Shown here: positions 28,301 through 36,042 of the stretch, piece after piece
Numbering within the stretch: position 1 is the stretch's first letter
Layout of the letters: each line of letters starts with the position of its first letter
Assembly (NCBI GenBank): GCA_017942165.1
Contig: JAGKSB010000003.1
Location: 223,879-287,878, forward strand
Source of the DNA: Rhinopithecimicrobium faecis
GTDB lineage: Bacteria > Bacteroidota > Bacteroidia > Sphingobacteriales > Sphingobacteriaceae
Direction: 5' to 3'
Length of the DNA stretch: 64,000 bases
Position numbers and translations under genes: made by a program
The notes under the pieces: model-generated
The model's database searches: none
Told to the model about the DNA's origin: nothing
What the model saw: only the letters and a program-made list of their open reading frames with translations

Positions 28301-28355
28301 AAATAATACCATAAAAAAAGAGACTTCAAAAGTCTCTTTTTTTATGGTATTATTT
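28301..28355. terminator. Very long bidirectional terminator
   Basis: Perfect 26-base arms (28301-28326 and 28330-28355) with a 3-base loop. The stem includes A7 and T7 tracts around a GAGACTT/AAGTCTC core. It lies between convergent genes and can terminate both. Confidence 0.92.
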
Positions 28356-28359
28356 CGTG

Positions 28360-29778
28360 TTAACTGCGTTTTCGCGTCAGTCTATAACTAACATATAGCA
28401 GCAACATCCAAATAGGTATCAATTCCACAGATACTCTCATGCCTGTCAACCAAAGCATGCCTAAGACCCCAATTAGGAAGACTAAGCATATATAGTTGGA
28501 AAGAGGGAAGATAAAGGATGGAAACTTCGTTTTAATAGCCGCCTTATCTTTGTTTTTCCTGAAAAATAGATGTGTGATAGAGATCATCACCCAATTAATA
28601 ATTAAGGAAGATACAACCAGTGACATTAATATTCCCAAAGCCTTTTCAGGAATTATCTTATTGACAACAATACAGATTGCCGCAAAAATAGCCGATATTA
28701 AAATCGCCATAATGGGAACATGGTTTTTATTTAACTTCTTTAAGAAGCTAGGCGCATTTCCTTGTTCTGCTAAGCCATATAACATGCGGCTATTGGAATA
28801 AACAGAGGAGTTGTATACTGAAAGCGCTGCTGTCAATACAATAATATTAAGGGCGTTAGCGATTAACTTATTGAAGGATACATGCTGTCCGAAGATGTCG
28901 AAATTTAAGCCTCCCAAGCTATCGAAGACCATAACGAAAGGCGAGGTTTCTGCCGTAATATTACGCCATGGTGAAAGGGAGAATAAGATCACTAATGCGC
29001 CAACATAAAAGATAAGTATACGGTAGATAACTTGATTCGTCGCTTTGGGGATATTCTTCTCCGGATTCTCGGCTTCAGCAGCCGTAATTCCCACTAACTC
29101 TAAGCCTCCAAATGAAAACATAATTAAAGAGAGTGCCGCGAGGAGTCCTTGATAATTTCCTTCAGCATCTTTGGAAAGCCACCCTTTAGGGAAAAAACCG
29201 CCATCATTTACTAAATTCTGTACCGTAGCTCCTTCACCGGCAGTACCGGAAACTAAGAGATAGGCGCCAAATATAATCATGGCAATAATAGCGACAACTT
29301 TTATTATGGAAAACCAAAATTCGGCTTCTCCATACACTTTAACGGAGGCCAAGTTGAGGGCATTAATCACAAAAAAGAAAAATAGGGAAGAGGTCCATAG
29401 CGGTATCTCTGGCCACCAAAACTGAACATATACACCAATAGCAGTCAGCTCTGACATACTTACTAAGACATAGAGTACCCAGTAATTCCAGCCGGAGGCA
29501 TAGCCTGCAAATGGTCCCCAATATTTATGGGCAAAGAAGGAAAAACTTCCCGAGACAGGCTCTTCAACAACCATTTCCCCTAATTGACGCATTATAAAAA
29601 AGGCGATAATACCTGCTATGGCGTAGCCTAATATCACAGAGGGACCTGCTAAGATCGCTGCTTGACCAATACCTAGGAATAAACCTGTACCAATGGCGCC
29701 TCCTAAAGCGATCAGCTGAATATGTCTATTTTGTAGGCCTCTTTTGAGTTCTTTCGAATCGTTGTTGTTCTGATCCAC
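28360..29778 (-). CDS. Amino acid permease, APC superfamily
   Basis: 472-residue inner-membrane transporter with 12 predicted hydrophobic segments. It begins with the APC/AAT signature LKRGLQNRHIQLIALGGAIG (residues 9-28) and GTGLFLGIGQAAILAGPS in TM1, and has the AAEAENPEKNIPKA motif near residue 234. This is the AAT family of amino acid:proton symporters (GABA permease, LysP, ProY-like). The exact substrate is not readable. It ends 5 bases from the long terminator and starts 11 bases before the end of the Fe-transport genes lying further upstream on the same strand. Confidence 0.92.
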   Translation of the reverse strand: MDQNNNDSKELKRGLQNRHIQLIALGGAIGTGLFLGIGQAAILAGPSVILGYAIAGIIAFFIMRQLGEMVVEEPVSGSFSFFAHKYWGPFAGYASGWNYWVLYVLVSMSELTAIGVYVQFWWPEIPLWTSSLFFFFVINALNLASVKVYGEAEFWFSIIKVVAIIAMIIFGAYLLVSGTAGEGATVQNLVNDGGFFPKGWLSKDAEGNYQGLLAALSLIMFSFGGLELVGITAAEAENPEKNIPKATNQVIYRILIFYVGALVILFSLSPWRNITAETSPFVMVFDSLGGLNFDIFGQHVSFNKLIANALNIIVLTAALSVYNSSVYSNSRMLYGLAEQGNAPSFLKKLNKNHVPIMAILISAIFAAICIVVNKIIPEKALGILMSLVVSSLIINWVMISITHLFFRKNKDKAAIKTKFPSFIFPLSNYICLVFLIGVLGMLWLTGMRVSVELIPIWMLLLYVSYRLTRKRS

Positions 29779-29788
29779 GTTGATTTAT

Positions 29789-29953
29789 TTATTTTTTCTG
29801 ACTCGTATTGCAATTTGTTAAGGGCGCACATCCACATCCTTTTCCACAGGAGCTATTTCCTTTCAGGGATTTTTTCCCTTGTTTTACTAAGTAGGTAATC
29901 GCCAGAAGGACGATAATACCAACAAGGACATACTGTATTGTCAAATTTTCCAT
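29789..29953 (-). CDS. FeoB-associated Cys-rich membrane protein
   Basis: 54 residues from the ATG at 29953, too short to stand out by length. One N-terminal membrane helix (ILVGIIVLLAITYLV-like, about residues 6-22) is followed by a basic stretch and a Cys cluster CGKGCGCAPLTNC (about 36-48). This matches the small FeoB-associated Cys-rich proteins that follow feoB in many Bacteroidota and Firmicutes. It lies 5 bases after the feoB stop. A role in FeoB regulation, or an Fe-S or iron sensor, is presumed but unproven. Confidence 0.85.
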   Translation of the reverse strand: MENLTIQYVLVGIIVLLAITYLVKQGKKSLKGNSSCGKGCGCAPLTNCNTSQKK

Positions 29954-29958
29954 AACGC

Positions 29959-32061
29959 TTATTTTAAAAGCTGGTAGGCGACAAAGGCTGCAAAGTAAGC
30001 AAGTCCTGTCATAAAACCAGTTTGTATTAAAGTCCATTTCCAAGAGCCAGTCTCTTTTTTAACAATCGCTATGGTACTCATACATTGCATTGCAAACGCA
30101 TAGAACAACAGCAGGGATATTCCGGAAGCAAAATTATAGGCTGGAAGACCCGTATTTTTATTAATTTCACTTCGCATGCGTGAGAGCACCGTAGCTTTTT
30201 GGCTTTCTTCTTCAATATCTACATCGTCCCCTAAACTGTACACTGTGGCCATGGTACCTACAAAGACCTCGCGTGCTGCGAAGGAAGCAATTAATCCGAT
30301 ACCCATTTTCCAATCATAACCCAATGGTTTTACTACGGGTTCAATAGCCATACCTATATAGCCTAAGTAGGAATGCTCAACCTTATAGGAGGTAATTTCT
30401 TTACTAAGTTCCTCTTCGGAGAGTGTCGGGTACTCCGCTTTTATAAGCTCCTCGGCGTTATTAAACTTCTCTCCAGGACCAAAGCTCCCTAAGACCCATA
30501 GAACAATGGATATGGAAAGAATAATTTTACCGGCATCGATTACGAAGCCTGAAGTCTTATCCCAAACATTCAATAGGACGTTCTTCCAATCGGGTAGTTT
30601 ATAGGTGGGTAGTTCAAATATTAAAAACGATTTATGGGTATTCTTAATAATTTTATTTAAGATCCATGCGGAGCATAAGGCGGCAACAATGCCTAGAATA
30701 TATAAGCCGAATAGCGTCATCCCCTGTAAGCCTATACCCCATACTGTCGTATCGGGTATCACGAGCCCAATTAATACAATGTAAATTGGGAGTCTTGCTG
30801 AGCAGGTCATAAATGGCGTAACGAGCATGGTCACCAACCGTTCCTTAGCATTTTCAATGTTTCGTGCTGACATCACTGCCGGCACAGCACAGGCCACGCT
30901 AGACATTAATGGAATGACGGATTTCCCATTCAATCCAAAGGGTCTTAACCAACGGTCCATTAGAAATACCACCCGACTCATATAGCCTATTTCCTCCATC
31001 AGGGAGATAAATAGAAATAAAATAACAATTTGAGGGATAAAGATCACAATTCCACCGATACCTGCTACCACACCATCGGTCAAAAGATTAACAAGGGGAC
31101 CTTCTGGTAGGCGTGTATGAATTTCGCTCACTAGGTAGCCGAAGAACTCATCGATAGCATCCATAAAGGGGCCAGACCATGTGTAAATAGCTTGGAATAT
31201 AAAAAATAGCAGTCCAAAGAAGAGTACATACCCAAAAACGGGGTGTAACAAAATCTTATCGATGGCATGCGTAGGATCCCCTTTGGAAGAGTCAGCTTGT
31301 GTACGAACGATGGAATCATCCATGCTCAGCCGCTTATTCCTTGCTAGGGATTCCGCTTTTTGAAGGGCTTGTGTCGTGAGCTTATGCGTTTCACGAATGC
31401 GCGCTAAAGCGTTGTTCTTTTCAGCACTAATAAATGAAATATGCTCCTGTGCTAGAAACTGCCAGGTTGCATATTCTGTATGTAAAGGGAAGAGTGATTT
31501 AGCTTCTTCTAGGGCTTTATTAAAAGCAGTAGGAACAGCAAAATCCCCGATGTATAAAGGCGGTTTTTCATCAAAGGCGGCGATCAACTGCTCGAGCCCT
31601 TCTCCCGTACGGGCATTGGTTTGAAAAATCTTAGTATTTAACTTTTTCGCTAATTTATCGAAGTCTATAACAAGGCCTTTCTTTTCGACCTCGTCTATCA
31701 TATTGACCACAAAGATTGCAGGAATACCTATTTCTCGTGCTTGCTGATAAAGGATAATGGAACGATTAAGCTGTGCAGGGTCGGCTACGACAACGACTAA
31801 ATTTGGGTAGTCTGTATGGTTGGAGTCGGCAAGAATATTAAAGACAACCTGCTCATCTAAGGAGTTCGGGTAGAGGGTGTAGGTTCCCGGAAGATCGACA
31901 ATGCGGTAGGTCTTAGCACCTTTGGTTAACTTTCCTTCACGTTTGTCAACGGTGATTCCAGGGTAATTTCCGACTTTCTGATTTAGATTTGTAAGTCGGT
32001 TAAATAAAGATGTCTTACCTACATTGGGATTACCCAGTAAGGCAATTATAGGATTATTCAT
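29959..32061 (-). CDS. feoB: Ferrous iron transport protein B
   Basis: 700-residue GTP-gated Fe(II) importer of the inner membrane. The N-terminal G domain shows G1 GNPNVGKT (about 11-18), G2 PGITVDK, G3 DLPGTY (about 57-62) and G4 NMID (about 120). Gate motifs in the membrane half include SSVACAVPAVMSAR (about 392) and the matching Cys-containing MTCSARLPIY (about 420), typical of FeoB. Its ATG overlaps the feoA stop by one base (TAATG). Confidence 0.96.
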   Translation of the reverse strand: MNNPIIALLGNPNVGKTSLFNRLTNLNQKVGNYPGITVDKREGKLTKGAKTYRIVDLPGTYTLYPNSLDEQVVFNILADSNHTDYPNLVVVVADPAQLNRSIILYQQAREIGIPAIFVVNMIDEVEKKGLVIDFDKLAKKLNTKIFQTNARTGEGLEQLIAAFDEKPPLYIGDFAVPTAFNKALEEAKSLFPLHTEYATWQFLAQEHISFISAEKNNALARIRETHKLTTQALQKAESLARNKRLSMDDSIVRTQADSSKGDPTHAIDKILLHPVFGYVLFFGLLFFIFQAIYTWSGPFMDAIDEFFGYLVSEIHTRLPEGPLVNLLTDGVVAGIGGIVIFIPQIVILFLFISLMEEIGYMSRVVFLMDRWLRPFGLNGKSVIPLMSSVACAVPAVMSARNIENAKERLVTMLVTPFMTCSARLPIYIVLIGLVIPDTTVWGIGLQGMTLFGLYILGIVAALCSAWILNKIIKNTHKSFLIFELPTYKLPDWKNVLLNVWDKTSGFVIDAGKIILSISIVLWVLGSFGPGEKFNNAEELIKAEYPTLSEEELSKEITSYKVEHSYLGYIGMAIEPVVKPLGYDWKMGIGLIASFAAREVFVGTMATVYSLGDDVDIEEESQKATVLSRMRSEINKNTGLPAYNFASGISLLLFYAFAMQCMSTIAIVKKETGSWKWTLIQTGFMTGLAYFAAFVAYQLLK

Positions 32062-32300
32062 TAGATGGTATCAATAAGTATAACTTCGGCTTCTGACTTT
32101 CGAATAGCAATTAAGGCATTGTTATGCACTATGCGAATCCCAATAGGCCCGTTGAAAGGAGCTTTATATTTCACTTCAATTTCAGTGCCTGGAATAAAGC
32201 CAAGCTCAAAAAATTTAGCGGGTATCTCTGTAGACAAATATTCTAATATATAGGCTTTTTCACCAATCTTTAATTTGTCCAAGCTTATATTGCTTTGCAT
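32061..32300 (-). CDS. feoA: Ferrous iron transport protein A
   Basis: 79-residue SH3-like FeoA domain: LDKLKIGEKAYI at the start, FFELGFIPGTEIEVKYKAPFNGPIG in the middle (about 31-55) and an IAIRKSEAEVI end. It assists FeoB. It is the first gene of the operon feoA-feoB-Cys-rich protein. Confidence 0.95.
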   Translation of the reverse strand: MQSNISLDKLKIGEKAYILEYLSTEIPAKFFELGFIPGTEIEVKYKAPFNGPIGIRIVHNNALIAIRKSEAEVILIDTI

Positions 32301-32332
32301 ATCGTATATATATTCTTATATTTATAATCTTC

Positions 32333-32370
32333 CAAAGTTACTACATTTTGTGGATTTAGAATCAATCTAA
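32333..32370 (-). promoter_or_regulatory. feoA promoter box and overlapping-region inverted repeat
   Basis: The minus strand reads TAACTTTG at 32340-32333, a -7 box 33 bases before the feoA ATG. Upstream, at 32356-32370, lies an inverted repeat TTAGA-N5-TCTAA, placed where a repressor or activator would act on feoAB and on the divergent MarR gene. Which regulator binds is unknown; the MarR protein or an iron regulator are candidates. Confidence 0.45.
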
Positions 32371-32420
32371 TGTCATTCATTTGTATTTATCAGGAAGATT
32401 TAATTCAAGATCTAAAATTT

Positions 32421-32870
32421 ATGAAAATTGAAGATGCCGTAAAAGTCACTAAGTTCAAGAACGAGTGGCATAGAGCTACCGTGAATTTGGTTTACACAAC
32501 AAACTGGATTAATCTCACCTTGGAAAAGCGAGCCTCCCGTCATCAGATTACATTGCAGCAGTTTAATGTTTTGCGTATTCTACGTGGGCAGTATCCAAAT
32601 CCAGCAACGAATAACTTACTGAAAGAGCGTATGTTAACCAATACGCCTGATATATCGCGCCTAATTGATCGGCTGGTTACAAAAGGACATGTCTCACGCT
32701 GTAAGTCAGATGGTGATAAGCGCGCGGTAGATCTTTTGATTACCGAGGAAGGGTTGAAAATCCTTGAAGATTTGGATAGTGAGATGCTAATGGCTGATAT
32801 TCTTCCGAAAAATATTACGGAAAAAGATTGTAAGCTACTTTCCGATTTACTAGATAAATTTCGCGGATAG
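32421..32870 (+). CDS. MarR-family transcriptional regulator
   Basis: 149 residues from the ATG at 32421; an in-frame ATG at 32370 would begin inside the inverted repeat of the shared promoter and adds a non-homologous tail. The winged-helix core is clear: HQITLQQFNVLRILRGQ, NNLLKERMLTNTPDISRLIDRLVTKGHVSR (recognition helix and turn, about 67-96) and the wing SDGDKRAVDLLITEEG. It is divergent from feoA, so it may control iron uptake, itself, or both. The ligand is unknown. Confidence 0.88.
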   Translation: MKIEDAVKVTKFKNEWHRATVNLVYTTNWINLTLEKRASRHQITLQQFNVLRILRGQYPNPATNNLLKERMLTNTPDISRLIDRLVTKGHVSRCKSDGDKRAVDLLITEEGLKILEDLDSEMLMADILPKNITEKDCKLLSDLLDKFRG

Positions 32871-32898
32871 TAGCTTTACCAATACCTTTTTCTATCGA

Positions 32899-33702
32899 TT
32901 AATGTGCGTGGTCATGGTGTTCAACATCATGACCATTTTCATGATTATGCGGATGCTTTGAATGATCATGTCCATCAAACAGGAAATTTAAAAGCGAGAT
33001 AGCAACGCCAATAAATACGGCGATCATCTTTCTCTTATTAAATTTATGGTGATCTGCAGATCCCGACTCAAATAAGATCGTCGTGGAGATATGTAGGAAA
33101 ATACCTATCACAATCGCCATTATCTTATCGAAATACTGCTGTATATTTCCTATTTCACCCGTGCTTATCGCTTTGCTTAGTAGAAATCCTAGTGGAGTCA
33201 TCGCTGCAAATATCGCTAAAATAGTGATAATTCGCTGTTTGCTCAGGGTGGTCACGATAAGTAAGCTTCCCAAGGCAAAAGCTGCAGGAATATGATGAAT
33301 AGCGATTCCAAATACCAACTCCGTTTGGTGTGTAGCGGCTAAAGGCATCCCTTCTAAAAAGGCGTGAAGACATAAACTTACCATCACTCCTAGTGGAAAC
33401 CGGTGGTGGTTGTGGTCATCATGATGAATATGGCCGTGCTCTATTCCTTGGGAGAATTGCTCCAATACCAGCTGAAAAAGAAAGCCTCCAAGCACATAGA
33501 TACCGATCGTAGATAAGTCTGAACTATTTCCGGCATAGACATGTGGAATAAGATGCAGTACGGTAATTCCAAATAAGTAGGCTCCGGAAAAGGAGAGTAT
33601 AAGCTTCAGTAAATCGGTGTTATTCCGTTTCACAAAGAAGACTGATATTCCAGCAGCTAGCGCTGAAATAAATAAGATGCTTACTAAAATATATGCGTTC
33701 AT
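32899..33702 (-). CDS. ZIP-family metal transporter
   Basis: 267 residues with about eight hydrophobic segments. Conserved ZIP metal-site helices read HAFLEGMPL (about 113-121) and GIAIHHIPAAFALGSLL (about 132-148). A His-rich stretch lies in the middle (HGHIHHDDHNHH, about 92-103) and another at the C-terminus (about 243-267), likely metal binding. It would import Zn(II) or Fe(II). Its start overlaps the end of the PAP2 gene by one base (TAATG), so the two are coupled. It is convergent with the MarR gene. Confidence 0.92.
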   Translation of the reverse strand: MNAYILVSILFISALAAGISVFFVKRNNTDLLKLILSFSGAYLFGITVLHLIPHVYAGNSSDLSTIGIYVLGGFLFQLVLEQFSQGIEHGHIHHDDHNHHRFPLGVMVSLCLHAFLEGMPLAATHQTELVFGIAIHHIPAAFALGSLLIVTTLSKQRIITILAIFAAMTPLGFLLSKAISTGEIGNIQQYFDKIMAIVIGIFLHISTTILFESGSADHHKFNKRKMIAVFIGVAISLLNFLFDGHDHSKHPHNHENGHDVEHHDHAH

Positions 33703-34286
33703 TAGACTTCTTCGCTATCTTTAAAAAATTGTGGTTGTATAACTTTAAATAGGTTACCCATAGAAAATCCGATAAGACTCCCTAGCAGGGCGCCACCGAC
33801 AATATCAAAGGGGTAGTGAACGCCGACATATATTTGTGAAAAGGATACCAATGCCGCCCAAGTAATTCCTAACCAGAGTGCATGTTTCCATTTACGACGA
33901 AATAGCACAATCCAAAATAAAGCTAAGGCAAAGTGATTCGTAGCATGGGAGGAGGTAAAGCTAAATCCTGAACCACAGCGTACACGTATATTAACATTTT
34001 CCTTAAACTCAATATCATTACATGGACGTACACGCTTCACCGACTTTTTAATAAGCGTGGAAGAGGAGAAGTCAGCAATTGCAAAAGTTCCTAAGGTCAT
34101 CGCTACGATTATAATTCCTGTCTTACCATATGTTTTTATAAAAAAAATGATAAGAAATAAATAGAGTGGAGACCAGGTGTAGGGGTTTCTTAATACTGGC
34201 AGCAGCCAGTCGAAAACTGGATTACTTAGCCCTTGATTAATAGCCAAAAAAATGTCTTTATCTAAATTGATAATATGTTCTAACAT
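33702..34286 (-). CDS. PAP2-family membrane phosphatase
   Basis: 194 residues, about five membrane helices. The phosphatase motifs are KKSVKRVRPC (C1), SSHATNH (C2, with Ser-Ser-His in place of the usual PSGH) and SQIYVGVHYPFDIVGG (C3, holding the catalytic His and Asp; Gln replaces the usual Arg). The family dephosphorylates undecaprenyl or phosphatidate-type lipid phosphates. It is the first gene of a two-gene operon with the ZIP transporter. Confidence 0.88.
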   Translation of the reverse strand: MLEHIINLDKDIFLAINQGLSNPVFDWLLPVLRNPYTWSPLYLFLIIFFIKTYGKTGIIIVAMTLGTFAIADFSSSTLIKKSVKRVRPCNDIEFKENVNIRVRCGSGFSFTSSHATNHFALALFWIVLFRRKWKHALWLGITWAALVSFSQIYVGVHYPFDIVGGALLGSLIGFSMGNLFKVIQPQFFKDSEEV

Positions 34287-34385
34287 GGTAAATTTTTTGA
34301 TAACCTAGTTTTGTCGTATTCTTTTCTAAAAAACGAAAATACTAAAATTATTAAACCTTCGTGCATAGTTCTTTTAAAAGAAACA

Positions 34386-34402
34386 TTGTTGCAACAAAGC
34401 TA
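34386..34402 (-). promoter_or_regulatory. -7 box and perfect palindrome upstream of the PAP2-ZIP operon
   Basis: The minus strand reads TAGCTTTG at 34402-34395, a TAnnTTTG match. The 12-base perfect palindrome TTGTTGCAACAA at 34386-34397 overlaps it, a good place for repression. The leader to the ATG at 34286 would be about 100 nt. Confidence 0.4.
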
Positions 34403-34488
34403 ACTTATTTCATGTGTAAAAAGAAATAAAAATTATTATTTATATGATTAATAAACTAAATTTACAGCATAACAATTACTTATTGATA

Positions 34489-35871
34489 ATGACTTTAATT
34501 AAATCTATATCCGGTATTCGCGGAACGATTGGTGGTCGTGCAGGAGAAGCGCTGACGCCTATTGATATTGTGAAATTCACAGCAGCATTCGCTAAATTGA
34601 TGACTGCGGAAAGTGAAAACAAAAAGATTGTAGTTGGTCGTGATGCCCGTATTTCTGGGGAGATGGTCAGTAATTTAGTAATCGGTACGCTGCAATCTGT
34701 AGGTGTAGACGTAATAGATCTAGGTCTTTCGACGACGCCAACGGTGGAAATCGCTGTTCCCTTAGAGCAGGCTGCAGGAGGAATTATTCTGACCGCATCG
34801 CATAACCCTGCGCAATGGAATGCACTGAAATTATTGAATCATAAAGGTGAATTTATAAATGATATCCAAGGGCAGGAAGTATTGGCTTTGGGTGAAAGTT
34901 TAGATTTCGACTTTTCAGAAGTGTACGACCTTGGAAAGGTGACCAAAAATACCGCGTATGAGCAAAAGCATATAGAGCATGTCTTAGCACTAGATCTTGT
35001 CGATGTAGCGGCTATTAAGGCGGCAAACTTCCGCGTGGCTGTAGATGCTGTAAATAGTACAGGTGGAACATTTATTCCTTCACTATTGACGGCTTTAGGT
35101 GTGGAGACAATTTTCAAAATTCACTGTACGCCAAATGGGGATTTCCCACATAACCCGGAGCCGCTAAAAGAGCACCTTACGGATCTTTCTGCTGCTGTCA
35201 TAGCAAATAAAGCGGATTTAGGTATCGCTGTAGACCCTGATGTCGATAGACTTGTATTTATGATGGAAGATGGGGATCTATTTGGCGAAGAATATACGTT
35301 AGTCGCTGTCGCAGATTATATCTTAAAAAATACACCTGGAAACACCGTTTCCAACTTATCTTCTACACGTGCGCTACGGGATGTAACCCTCAAAAATGGT
35401 GGTCAGTATTTTGCTGCTGCTGTAGGTGAGGTGAATGTCGTTACCAAAATGAAAGCTGAGCATGCTGTTATCGGTGGTGAAGGTAATGGCGGTATTATTT
35501 ATCCTGCTTCTCATTACGGACGTGACTCCCTCGTAGGGGTAGCACTTTTCTTAACGCATCTTGCAAAAGAGAAAAAGAAAGTCTCTGAGATCCGTGCGGA
35601 GTTGCCTCAGTACTTTATGTCTAAAAATAAAATTACGCTGACACCAACCCTAGATATCGATGATCTATTGGCGAAAATGCAAGCGAAGTATGCGCATGAA
35701 AATCATACGACGATTGACGGCTTGAAAATAGATTTTGAAAATGAATGGGTTCATTTACGTAAATCAAATACAGAGCCTATTATCCGTATTTATTCGGAGG
35801 GGCCTACGCCTGAAGCTGCTGAAGCAATCGCTCAAAAAATTATTTCAGAAATTGAAGCTATTATTAAATAA
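34489..35871 (+). CDS. glmM: Phosphoglucosamine mutase / phosphomannomutase family enzyme
   Basis: 460 residues from the ATG at 34489 (MTLIKSISGIRGTIGG); the ATG at 34444 adds an unlikely tail. This alpha-D-phosphohexomutase has the active serine in TASHNPAQWNALK (about 98-110), the metal loop DPDVDRLV (about 248-255), the sugar loop GEGNGG (about 330) and the phosphate-binding RKSNTEPIIRIYSE (about 423-436). Phosphoglucosamine mutase for UDP-GlcNAc synthesis is the likely role in this phylum, but phosphomannomutase is not excluded. Confidence 0.85.
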   Translation: MTLIKSISGIRGTIGGRAGEALTPIDIVKFTAAFAKLMTAESENKKIVVGRDARISGEMVSNLVIGTLQSVGVDVIDLGLSTTPTVEIAVPLEQAAGGIILTASHNPAQWNALKLLNHKGEFINDIQGQEVLALGESLDFDFSEVYDLGKVTKNTAYEQKHIEHVLALDLVDVAAIKAANFRVAVDAVNSTGGTFIPSLLTALGVETIFKIHCTPNGDFPHNPEPLKEHLTDLSAAVIANKADLGIAVDPDVDRLVFMMEDGDLFGEEYTLVAVADYILKNTPGNTVSNLSSTRALRDVTLKNGGQYFAAAVGEVNVVTKMKAEHAVIGGEGNGGIIYPASHYGRDSLVGVALFLTHLAKEKKKVSEIRAELPQYFMSKNKITLTPTLDIDDLLAKMQAKYAHENHTTIDGLKIDFENEWVHLRKSNTEPIIRIYSEGPTPEAAEAIAQKIISEIEAIIK

Positions 35872-35922
35872 GGGTTTCAGTATTAAATAGGTTGGCACAA
35901 GGGTACTTTTCCAACCACCAAC

Positions 35923-35963
35923 AAAAGGATCGTAGTAACGTTGTTTACTACGGTCCTTTTTTT
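35923..35963 (+). terminator. Terminator of the mutase gene
   Basis: 16-base arms AAAAGGATCGTAGTAA (35923-35938) and TTACTACGGTCCTTTT (35945-35960) with one G-U pair, then T. Confidence 0.88.
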
Positions 35964-36042
35964 ATTAATAATAACTTCATCTGTATAAGTAGGTTGAGGT
36001 AATATATGACGCTTATTTTTAGGGAATTATTAATCCTTAACT

